Made by a program: the position numbers and the translations under genes
Shown: positions 48,001 through 52,040 of the stretch, one piece after another
Position numbering within the stretch: the stretch's first letter is position 1
How the letters are laid out: each line of letters starts with the position of its first letter
Source of the DNA: Amaurobius ferox
Taxonomy: Eukaryota > Arthropoda > Arachnida > Araneae > Amaurobiidae
NCBI GenBank assembly: GCA_951213105.1
Contig: OX578146.1
Span: forward strand, 48,763,275 to 48,827,274
Direction of reading: 5' to 3'
DNA: 64,000 nt
The notes under the pieces: generated by a model
What the model was told of the DNA's origin: nothing
The model's input: the letters and a program-made list of their open reading frames with translations, nothing else
The model's database searches: none

Positions 48001-49668
48001 AGTTTTGTGAAAGTTTTTAAAAAATTAATAAAAGTACATAAAATTTGAATGAATAAATTGGACCATAATGGACTTTTTCTCATTCTGGGGTTCTGCCATC
48101 TAATTGAATTTCAAAAAGGGGTTCTATGACTAAAAAGGTTTAAAAAGCACTGATCTAGATCAAGCAAGATTGGAATGTTCTAGAAAATATAATAAGCTAT
48201 GATTTAATTAAATTTTTCACACCTTTTACTTCCCAATGAAGTACATAAGTAATGATGCATTTCACTGTGAGAATAAGGTCTTACAGTTTTTATTTAGGTA
48301 ATTTTTAATATACACTTTAGAAGGCTTGTGTAAAGCAACAGTTATGATGTTTCTTATTTGGGAATTTTTCAAGGCTCAAAATATGGCTATTTTAGTAATT
48401 TATAAAATATCATAAATTTTGCAACTCAGGGTAGGGAGTTGCAAAATGCTTCTCTTATAATTTGGCCATAAAGTCTGGGCTCTAATTCAGAATTGCCCAA
48501 CTGGCTGCCCTTGAACAAGGGCAATGCTTAGGTAACATATTTAAAATTAACTGAATTACTAAAATTTATTTCAGAAAGGAACAAATATTGACACTTATAC
48601 ATAACAGTAATAAAATGTGATACATAAATATTACTGAAATTATTTTCAATGGTAGCATAGATATTTTAATCAAAAATTTTGCTCTTTAATAGAAGTTGAA
48701 CAGTGTTGTGTAGAGCATAAGCAATTAAAATGAGAAAAATGTTGAACACAATAGAGACCTGATTATCTTAGCTAATGTAAACCAAGAACAGTTTGGATAC
48801 AAACTCAGTTAACATGAAAAGCCATTGTATGCTGCACTGTACAATTCAGTTTTGACCTTGTGGAAATACCTCTAGTATCTTCCTTATTCCTTCCATTAAG
48901 GAAATATATACTGTAGGATAAAGAATATGTGCAATAAATACATTAATAATTATGTATTTATTTGTTTTGTATTGTACATACTCAAGCGTATGCTCATCCT
49001 GCTGTTCAATGTATCACAGTATGTTTTCAATTGCAGTTACGCTTTCTGTAGGCATAATTCATGAGCCATCTCCTAGACACACTTCTCGCCTTCATTTTTT
49101 TTGGTTACCCTCCCTCACTAAATTTATAATTATGGCATCGGTCATACTTATCCTCATCCTTATTTATTCAATCTTGAATGTCTCCTACCATAAAAAGTTC
49201 TAAAACTGGAAGATTTTTTACTAGCTCTATGAATGGAAGATTATCTTCATCATCATTTTCCTCTAAACCCCAATAGCAGCAATGAAACCAATTAAATGAA
49301 AAGTAATTTTTTTTAATCTGGCCAAATTTTAGTTTTGTATTGTACAAATTCTTTTACTGCTGCATAAATTGTACAGTTTAAAAAGAATGCAATGGTTGGT
49401 CTGTTTGAATCTGTATTAAAATGGTATATGTGTGATTTCAGTACAGTCTTGCCAATCTTAAGATATTTGTTTTAGAGATTATCTTTAAATTGATTATACA
49501 ATTTTTAAACAGAAAATACACTTAGCATATTTTCTAATTTATCAATGTCTTTTCAGTTTATTTTCTGGAATAGTTCCTAGAGTTCTATGGATATCTATTG
49601 GTGGTGCTATTTTCTTTGGAGCGTATGAAAAATCTAAGGAACTAATAGTTAAACTTTTCTATTCATGA
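10779..49668 (+). CDS. SLC25A26: Mitochondrial S-adenosylmethionine carrier (8 exons, N-terminal exon missing)
   Basis: SLC25A26 is an inner-membrane carrier that imports cytosolic S-adenosylmethionine in exchange for S-adenosylhomocysteine, feeding mitochondrial methylation. The exons are 10779-10935, 15026-15135, 23985-24089, 35935-36027, 41004-41073, 42258-42322, 47362-47435 and 49557-49668. All introns are GT-AG, phases agree at every junction, and the sum is 786 nt (261 residues plus TGA). The three carrier signatures are [20 protein letters not shown] and [10 protein letters not shown], one per repeat. [25 protein letters not shown] and [11 protein letters not shown] match the known SAMC family closely. 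Human SAMC is 274 residues, so only about a dozen N-terminal residues are absent. The first visible codons read [11 protein letters not shown], inside helix 1, so the exon does not start at its ATG. The introns carry nearly all mobile elements in the window. Confidence 0.95.
10945..10982. repeat. (TA)n microsatellite beside a splice donor
   Basis: An essentially uninterrupted TA run begins about 13 bp after the exon 2 donor of SLC25A26. Similar AT microsatellites lie at about 27007-27061 (two blocks split by AGAGAG), 50333-50352, 55838-55858 and 56241-56257. Confidence 0.9.
10983..12310 (+). other. SLC25A26 intron 2, unannotated part
   Basis: This is AT-rich intron sequence with T runs near 11620 and a short ACACACACA near 11940. 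I see no gene or recognisable element. Confidence 0.5.
12311..13190 (-). repeat. Dispersed repeat family B, copy 1
   Basis: The sequence is related in inverted orientation to 50910-51815 and, more loosely, to 60337-61156. It is bounded by short inverted repeats: ACTTTTCTTATATGCATAAT at 12311 and ATTATATAAGGAAAGT ending at 13167. Blocks shared with copy 2 include AAAATTCGAATTCA, GAACGAATGGAGCGATTCGAATGA, AAGTGAACATG and TAGATCCACGAGA. It has no coding capacity. It looks like a non-autonomous DNA element, but homology on one side extends past the inverted repeat to AAAAAATCTGATGTGGGC, so the exact ends are uncertain. Confidence 0.75.
13191..15025 (+). other. SLC25A26 intron 2, distal part
   Basis: This is AT-rich intron sequence. 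A slightly less AT-rich block (13740-13960) and a - strand open frame (14114-14380, ending in acidic residues [10 protein letters not shown]) are visible. Neither resembles a family I know. Confidence 0.4.
15026..15135 (+). CDS. SLC25A26: SLC25A26 exon 3
   Basis: The acceptor is TTTATTACAG and the donor is GTGTGT at 15136. The first two bases complete a Ser codon; the exon then encodes [11 protein letters not shown] to AASCGEV and ends in phase 0. It corresponds to helix 2 and the start of helix 3. Its first 31 bases recur with one mismatch at 15835-15865. Confidence 0.95.
15640..15698 (-). repeat. 59-bp mini SINE-like insertion
   Basis: The insert runs on the - strand from CCGGCCGTCCAAATAG to GGACGGTCTGGGTCTTCA. 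It is flanked by a perfect 14-bp direct repeat, AATTAACAGAGTGT (15626-15639 and 15699-15712). It resembles the last part of the 280-bp SINE but has a different middle. It shares its start and middle with 61724-61778, so the two form a distinct short family. Confidence 0.85.
15835..15868 (+). repeat. Partial duplicate of SLC25A26 exon 3
   Basis: The stretch CTGCTGTTTTCTTCTGTGCATATGAAATGAT repeats the first 31 bases of exon 3 (15026-15056) with one difference (A to G). Similarity fades after about 34 bases. It is not preceded by an AG acceptor (CACATG instead), so it is not a usable alternative exon. The orientation matches the gene, and it lies about 700 bp after the real exon. Confidence 0.85.
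16105..16645 (+). repeat. Dispersed repeat family C, copy 1
   Basis: The stretch aligns with 56300-56880 in the same orientation. Shared blocks include CCAAATGATCACAATT, ATGAACACAAAA.TTGTATTG, CATAAATAATCC, TTTTGTCTTATGCTGC, GGACATCACTCCAAAA and ATCTTGAAATTGAAAATTTT. Both copies carry a G or C homopolymer near the start (16194-16209 here). It is non-coding. Confidence 0.75.
17139..18390 (+). mobile_element. Mariner element, dead, with intact inverted ends
   Basis: The ends are TA CGAGGGTCACACTGAAATTT (left) and AAATTTCAGTGTGACCCTCA TA (right). They form a near-perfect inverted repeat next to TA target duplications. The length of about 1.25 kb is standard for mariner. It lies in intron 3 of SLC25A26 in the gene's sense orientation, and its right end is only about 15 bp from the next transposon (18408). 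Confidence 0.9.
17300..18330 (+). pseudogene. Mariner transposase pseudogene
   Basis: Frames joined by eye give a recognisable mariner transposase: N-terminal HTH region ([20 protein letters not shown] then [13 protein letters not shown], about 17345-17450), the TGRPLSAV linker (about 17480), ITGDEMYI with the first Asp (about 17765), HHDNAS with the second Asp (about 18025-18045), and [16 protein letters not shown] with the third Asp (about 18100-18150). The D34D spacing is consistent with mariner. At least three stops (near 17453, 17530 and 17571) and several frameshifts break it. Confidence 0.88.
19140..19368 (+). repeat. Possible second tRNA-derived SINE type
   Basis: The string GGGCTGCAGGTTTGATTCCTGC (19209-19230) looks like a tRNA T-loop/B box (GGTTCGATTCC with one change). 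It is followed by a SINE-like body with GTGTGTGTGT and GGGCATGATTATTAGGGG. It differs from the SINE at 59549. No convincing A box or target-site duplication was found, and the LINE insertion interrupts the 3' side. Confidence 0.4.
19369..22579 (-). mobile_element. 5'-truncated LINE with RNase H (I/R1-like group)
   Basis: The insertion is bounded by a perfect 13-bp target-site duplication, TACTGGGTACGTT (19369-19381 and 22567-22579). On the - strand its 3' end carries a (TTTCA)n tail, seen as GAAATGAAATGAAATGAA at 19382. The body encodes the end of an APE-type endonuclease, a reverse transcriptase, an RNase H and a C-terminal zinc knuckle. The 5' end is cut within the endonuclease domain, the usual result of incomplete reverse transcription. 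It sits inside the long-inverted-repeat element, so it inserted later. Confidence 0.92.
19471..22541 (-). pseudogene. LINE ORF2 (endonuclease end, reverse transcriptase, RNase H), broken
   Basis: Domains in order on the - strand are the SDHQLISF motif closing an APE endonuclease (about 22430), a reverse transcriptase with TPGIDGI (about 21740), SFRPISLTS (about 21555), [11 protein letters not shown] (about 21440), [10 protein letters not shown] and the GYADDVV core (about 21070-21095), and an RNase H domain with WYTDGSKVG (about 20275), [10 protein letters not shown] (about 20090) and [14 protein letters not shown]...C zinc knuckle follows near 19600-19650. It is interrupted by a frameshift near 22310, TAG for Trp near 22190 (PW*SNELS), and shifts near 21330 and 20980. 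An RNase H after the RT points to the I group or relatives; clade level is uncertain. Confidence 0.9.
22580..22834. other. Core of the long-inverted-repeat element right of the LINE
   Basis: This is non-coding internal sequence of the DNA element, resuming after the second LINE target-site duplication. Confidence 0.5.
23210..23720 (+). repeat. Minisatellite, ~79-bp unit, about six copies
   Basis: Units starting GAGTCATTGTTTTATTTCCC-like recur near 23214, 23290, 23366, 23452, 23529, 23608 and 23687. Each is followed by a GATAACAAAA.ATATTGCTT block and an AAAATATTT(C/T)ATTCTTTT block. The copies are diverged from each other. It lies in intron 3, some 270 bp before exon 4. Confidence 0.85.
23985..24089 (+). 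CDS. SLC25A26: SLC25A26 exon 4
   Basis: The acceptor is CATTTTTAG, the donor is GTAAGA, the phase is 0-0 and the exon has 35 codons. It starts ASCIIRV and carries the second carrier signature [10 protein letters not shown], then the matrix loop ending in AVINSE. Confidence 0.95.
24290..25525 (-). mobile_element. Tc1-like element, degenerate
   Basis: A - strand Tc1-like transposase occupies the body. The termini are approximate: ATTATTGGGAGCACCAACTAAT at the left and a weakly matching AGTTCCAAGATTATCAGAC at the right look like decayed inverted ends. It lies in intron 4 of SLC25A26, antisense to the gene. Confidence 0.75.
24470..25330 (-). pseudogene. Tc1-like transposase pseudogene
   Basis: The - strand reads [19 protein letters not shown] at the N-terminus (about 25277-25333, the HTH start). 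It continues through a diverged middle to [14 protein letters not shown] (about 24745), [14 protein letters not shown] and [12 protein letters not shown] (second Asp, about 24580-24615), and [13 protein letters not shown] (third acidic residue, about 24490-24530). Many stops and frameshifts lie between these blocks. The motif order is that of Tc1-like DDE transposases. Confidence 0.88.
25776..25884. repeat. Imperfect long hairpin
   Basis: The left arm 25776-25823 (CCTCAGGTCG..GTGTGT..AGCAACCACT..GAAACAACTG) pairs with the right arm 25835-25884 (CAGTTGTTTC..AGTGGTTG..CACACAC..GACTTGAGG) around an 11-nt loop. The pairing blocks are separated by small internal loops. It could be a small inverted-repeat transposon or, less likely, a structured RNA. 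Confidence 0.75.
25885..28259 (+). other. SLC25A26 intron 4, left part
   Basis: This is AT-rich intron sequence with the split AT microsatellite at 27007-27061. Related but diverged segments occur near 26640-26770 and 26870-26960 (AATGTGCAA.AATTAGA...GAATTGCACAATCA). I see no gene. Confidence 0.5.
28260..28600 (+). repeat. Tandem duplication, ~173-bp unit
   Basis: The blocks TAGCGTTTACCGG...AATACTGGAAATTTA...AAAGTTTACAT...AATTTTGAAGG (28260-28430) recur as TAGCCTTTGCCGG...AATACTGAAAATTTA...AAAGTTTACTT...AATTTTGAAGG (28437-28600). The array ends about 35 bp before the LTR element. Confidence 0.8.
29213..29220 (+). promoter_or_regulatory. LTR TATA box
   Basis: TATATAAG is followed by a pyrimidine-rich TTTGCTC repeat. 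The same motif is at 33276-33283 in the right LTR. It is the likely start region of the element transcript, inferred from motif and position only. Confidence 0.55.
30307..30312 (+). terminator. LTR polyadenylation signal
   Basis: AATAAA lies in the left LTR. The same motif is at 34370-34375 in the right LTR, about 1.1 kb after the TATA box. The copy in the right LTR would end the element transcript. Confidence 0.5.
30585..32699 (+). other. Non-coding interior of the LTR element
   Basis: The interior is T-rich and G-poor, without an open frame above about 75 codons and without motifs of retroelement proteins. A 27-bp tandem unit, TTTGATTTTTGATTTATTTATAAGGAA, occurs twice (32494-32547). What the interior contributes (packaging, dimerisation) is unknown. 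Confidence 0.7.
30587..30602 (+). other. Primer-binding site of the LTR element
   Basis: TGGCGCCGTTTGACCA starts two bases after the left LTR end. It begins with TGG, the complement of the CCA end of a tRNA. The priming tRNA was not identified. Confidence 0.65.
32700..34620 (+). repeat. Right LTR
   Basis: The LTR is 1921 bp. It matches the left LTR throughout except the last 25 bases, where a single TAAAATGCACAAAAA + CTACCGAACA unit replaces the two 26-bp units. TATATAAG is at 33276-33283 and AATAAA at 34370-34375. It is preceded by a short purine-rich GAAGGAG that may serve as a weak polypurine tract. Confidence 0.88.
34625..35934 (+). other. SLC25A26 intron 4, right part
   Basis: This is AT-rich intron sequence with an 11-base C run at 35202-35212. 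The segment 35480-35800 shares phrases with 50515-50910 (CAGCACCAG, AAAAATAGTT, ATACTTT.CC), suggesting another diverged dispersed repeat. Confidence 0.5.
35935..36027 (+). CDS. SLC25A26: SLC25A26 exon 5
   Basis: The acceptor is TTATTTTAG, the donor is GTAAAT, the phase is 0-0 and the exon has 31 codons. It encodes GIKGLYRGY, then [17 protein letters not shown], which is the end of repeat 2 (helix 4) and one of the most conserved SAMC stretches. Confidence 0.95.
36736..37030 (+). repeat. Tandem duplication, ~145-bp unit
   Basis: GGCACAAATTTAATTATTAATATGAATGAA...GAGTTATGCATAGTGCATACTTTGTTT...ATTTTCATGTAGAA (from 36736) recurs as GGCATGCATTTAATTGTTAGTATGAATGAA...GAGTTATATATAATGCATACTTTGTTT...ATTTTCATGCAGAA (from 36881). 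It lies in intron 5. Confidence 0.85.
37031..40127 (+). other. SLC25A26 intron 5, central part
   Basis: The stretch is non-coding. A 23-base A run lies at about 37819-37841, a (GT)n at about 38729-38745 and T-rich tracts elsewhere. I recognise no element or exon. Confidence 0.5.
40128..40910. mobile_element. 783-bp TA-flanked element with ~240-bp inverted arms
   Basis: TA duplications are at 40126-40127 and 40911-40912. The left arm (about 40128-40390) and right arm (about 40675-40910) are reverse complements. Shared blocks are TACATCAAATTTTAAAATCATA, AGTTAGAT.GCA.TAATATACCC, AGACCTCTTTTTTATCA and ATGATGTTTTCCCA. The left arm has three tandem 29-bp units GATCAAAAAGTAACATACATCAAATTTTT (40134-40220); the right arm has one. 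A transposase scrap lies at the inner edge. It is in intron 5. Confidence 0.8.
40351..40480 (+). pseudogene. N-terminal scrap of a mariner-type transposase
   Basis: The + strand reads [14 protein letters not shown], a stop, then [14 protein letters not shown] and APSNLTI. This resembles the N-terminal helix-turn-helix start of a widespread arthropod mariner-like group (F...ER.FI.E.YF...SY..V...F...P...P...TI). The stop and the loss of the catalytic domain make it dead. It probably is the remnant of the coding part of the 783-bp element. Confidence 0.6.
41004..41073 (+). CDS. SLC25A26: SLC25A26 exon 6
   Basis: The acceptor is TTTCTTTCTAG and the donor is GTACTA; it enters in phase 0 and leaves in phase 1. 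It encodes the inter-repeat loop and the start of helix 5 ([11 protein letters not shown]). Confidence 0.93.
42258..42322 (+). CDS. SLC25A26: SLC25A26 exon 7
   Basis: The acceptor is TTTTTATAG and the donor is GTTTGT; it enters in phase 1 and leaves in phase 0. It encodes [22 protein letters not shown], including the third carrier signature PLDVAK. Confidence 0.95.
42425..43560 (+). repeat. Dispersed repeat family A, copy 2
   Basis: The copy starts CTCCAGTCTGATGGAGCTGAAA and ends near CATAGCTCCTATTCACAT. It aligns with 4017-5370 nearly end to end, without the left arm of the hairpin found there. It lies in intron 7, about 100 bp after exon 7. Confidence 0.78.
43561..46398 (+). other. SLC25A26 intron 7, central part
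   Basis: This is AT-rich non-coding sequence. A diverged SINE tail lies at 45693-45757. Duplicated phrases such as AATCTTTAGTACATCTCC..TA near 43770 and 44150 suggest further old repeats. Confidence 0.5.
45693..45757 (-). repeat. SINE 3' tail relic
   Basis: CGACCCAAACCATCTGACC...ACCTGAAGGTGTGAGGTATCTGTTTGGATGACCGG matches on the - strand the end of the SINE at 61422-61708 (GACCCAGACCGTCCGACC...GTAACTGTTTGGACGGCCGG). It is diverged and lacks a recognisable target-site duplication. Confidence 0.7.
46401..47170 (-). mobile_element. 770-bp TA-flanked mariner-type element with ~168-bp inverted arms
   Basis: TA duplications are at 46399-46400 and 47171-47172. The arms 46401-46568 and 47003-47170 are about 90% identical as reverse complements, starting CAGGGTGATTCAAAAGTTCG and including ATCTATGGGTCAGAGAGACATG, GCAGATTAATATTCAC, ATTTTGTATGGCATGAAAAAAA, TTCAAAATCTC and GGGGGCGCTGC. 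The middle keeps the C-terminal part of a transposase on the - strand. It is an internally deleted, non-autonomous copy in intron 7. Confidence 0.88.
46625..46960 (-). pseudogene. C-terminal fragment of a mariner-type transposase
   Basis: The - strand reads [18 protein letters not shown] (about 46800-46855, around the third catalytic Asp), then [37 protein letters not shown] and a Gly run, ending GPY-stop near 46640. CDF.LWGYLKS.VY..P..L..LK..I..E...IP is typical of a large arthropod mariner-like group. The N-terminal half is missing and an in-frame stop (QA*HTPDL) precedes the DDE end. Confidence 0.82.
47362..47435 (+). CDS. SLC25A26: SLC25A26 exon 8
   Basis: The acceptor is TTGTGTTGCAG and the donor is GTAAAA; it enters in phase 0 and leaves in phase 2. 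It encodes the matrix loop [19 protein letters not shown] and then TKGFNG. Confidence 0.93.
47436..49556 (+). other. SLC25A26 intron 8
   Basis: This is AT-rich and non-coding. The phrase around 47960-48150 (TCTGCAGAATCCC...GGGGTTCTATGACTAAAAAGG) looks like an old interspersed repeat. No transposase or exon is recognised. Confidence 0.5.
49557..49668 (+). CDS. SLC25A26: SLC25A26 exon 9 (terminal)
   Basis: The acceptor is GTCTTTTCAG. One base completes a Gly codon. The exon then encodes [30 protein letters not shown] and a short tail ending ...LFYS with TGA at 49666-49668. This is helix 6 of the carrier. Confidence 0.95.
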
Positions 49669-49930
49669 CCTAGAAGAAATTAGTTGTACATAGAGCTTGT
49701 ATATCATAAGTATTTGTTATTATTAAAATTTATAAATCTTTAATATAACTGTGGATGTTTGTTATTTAACTGTGGTTGTATTAAGCATATATGAAGAATT
49801 CAAAAAACTTTTAATACAGTTTTTCATTTTTATCTTTACATCTTTCTTGTAAATGAATCTCTTTTATTTTCATAGCTTCTCTCCTTCTATTTCTAAAATA
49901 AGATAATAAAGATAAATTTTTTTTAGAGGT
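49669..49930 (+). other. SLC25A26: SLC25A26 3' UTR with polyadenylation signals
   Basis: An ATTAAA at 49722-49727 and a canonical AATAAA at 49905-49910 follow the stop codon. Either could direct 3' end formation; which is used cannot be seen from sequence. Confidence 0.5.
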
Positions 49931-50909
49931 ACCCTATACTCCCCTTAGGAAAGCATGTTTCGCAGCTTGCAAACCCCAGCTTTGAAAGAAAAAAATATTT
50001 CAAAGTTAATTTCCTCATTTATAATTGTTATTGGTTCCAAGATAGTTAGGTTATTATAAATAATATAAACTACTATAAAATGATATAAACTTATTTGCTC
50101 CTAAGTATTGAATTTGTAATATAAAATTACATGTTTTATAACACCTCACTTTTCATGAAAATGCTCTTTTGTGATTAATTAATATTTGCCCCATGTATCA
50201 AGAATTCTTAAAAAATTGATGGTTTTTCAAGTGAATGCAGTAAATCGTGGTAAACTCTAAAGGTATCTGTGAATAACACAAAAAGTATATGTTATGACTA
50301 CTAAAATGTTTGTTAAATCCTGTGTTTTTTATATTATATATATATATATATATTGTATGAAATTTAATTACCATATATACTCATGTATATGTCGACTTCG
50401 CATATAAATCGACTCACCTACTTTCAGAGAAAAAAATCAGAAAAACTAAAACTCACATATAAATCGATCCCAAAAAGAGAAAATGCATTTTTCAATAAAC
50501 TCTTTATTTGTGAATCGCACCAAAATTAATCAGCACCAGGGTAACCTACAAGTGACTTGTCTACCAAATTTTGTGAAATTTGGTCAATTACTTTTTTAGC
50601 TCGAATGGATATATGCAATTTTTGTGGGCCATTTTGCAAAAAAGGCAGGTTCTTTTATCCTGAATTGTACAAAAATCTAATCAGAACCAGAATCACCCAC
50701 AAGTGAATTATAAAATTTTATGAAATTTGGTCAATTAGTTTTTGAGTTAGAGTGGATACATACACTGCACAGACAGACACTCACACACAGATGTCATATT
50801 AAAAATAGTTTTATCGTTTCAAGATATCCCAAATCATGTAGAATCTGCAATTTTCAACATGATTCCAATACTTTTTCTATATATTATCATGTATTGCAGG
50901 GAAAGTAAA
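49931..50909. other. Intergenic region between the convergent genes, left part
   Basis: The stretch holds an AT microsatellite (50333-50352), and two similar segments, TAACCTACAAGTGA...AAATTT.GTGAAATTTGGTCAATTA (about 50540-50590) and CACCCACAAGTGA...AAATTTTATGAAATTTGGTCAATTA (about 50690-50735), forming a diverged tandem of ~150 bp. No gene is seen. Confidence 0.55.
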
Positions 50910-51815
50910 AAATCTGATGTGGGCAGCACATGACTTTCCTTATACAATGTAATAAATTTACTACTTTTACAGTAAAAAAAATAGATTATCCTTATAGCAG
51001 ATACTTAAATTCTTTCCAAGATATTGAATTCTCGTCAATTAGTCATCATTTTCATTGATTTAGAGTCATTTTTATCCATTTGGCGAGATTTTCGTTAATT
51101 TGGCAACATTTTAAAAAGTCGCCAAGTTGGCGACATTCCGCCAAATTTATTGCCAAAATCTCGCGAAACGTTATGGATGGAGAAATAAGTTATTCTTATA
51201 GTAGATAAATGACTATTGACGTTCAATTACAGAAGTATTACTCAAAGTATCTTTTCTCATGAATGGAATGAGCTAGATCCACGAGAGTGATGTCACCAAA
51301 TTTATCGTATGATATTACATATGAAAAGTGAACATGTGTCTCAACAGTTAATACTTCTTTTTTAATTTATGGGATTTTTTGAACTATACAATATTTCGAG
51401 AACAGTTCATGTTAGCATGCTAAAATTTATGTCAATTTTTTTCTAAGGAAAAATTACATAAGAAATGTCTATTTGCGTAACTTTATTAACGGTTTTGATT
51501 TTTTAATGATTTTTTCAAAATTTCACTCAAATATTTAGGGAGGTTCTGAACATTCAATTGCGTTTAAAAACAATAGGCTTCCAGTATTCACAGATTGTAA
51601 TTTTTGTACCAAATTTCATTCGAATCGCTCCATTCGTTCATGAGATATCGTCCCCACAGATTCACTGACACACACACATACATACTTTCACCACCTCAAA
51701 AGTGTTTGATTCGTGATCAGAGATACTTGAAACATGTTCTCCCGCCAAAAACGTGAATTCGAATTTTCGACCTCGTCACAATACTGTCCTTGTACATTAT
51801 GTATATAAGGAAAGT
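50910..51815 (+). repeat. Dispersed repeat family B, copy 2
   Basis: This is the inverted counterpart of 12311-13190. Subterminal inverted repeats are ACTTTCCTTATACAATG at 50933 and CATTATGTATATAAGGAAAGT ending at 51815. Homology extends left to AAAAAATCTGATGTGGGC. It lies between the 3' ends of the two host genes, close to the predicted 3' end of the glycine-rich gene. Confidence 0.75.
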
Positions 51816-51904
51816 AAAAAGGGCTCCAATCTGGCCAATATCCCTATCTGGTAATGATAAAATTCTATGGTATTTGAAGTTCATACTGAACAGAAAAGGA
51901 AATT

Positions 51905-52040
51905 CAAAACATTTTTTTTTAACTTTATTAACACTCATATATATAACAAGCTGCGTATTTAACAGTTTTTGCTACTTCCTATAGAAAGAGGAACTGTTGA
52001 TATTCAAATACTTTGAGATCCAATTGTCCTTGAGATCTAT
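51905..52040 (-). other. Predicted 3' UTR exon of the glycine-rich gene
   Basis: On the - strand the acceptor is TTTTCCTTTCAG before 52040. AATAAA (TTTATT on the + strand, 51924-51929) lies some 110 bp in, followed by a homopolymer region where cleavage would fall. The intron begins 27 nt after the stop codon, too close to be expected to trigger nonsense-mediated decay. Confidence 0.5.
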
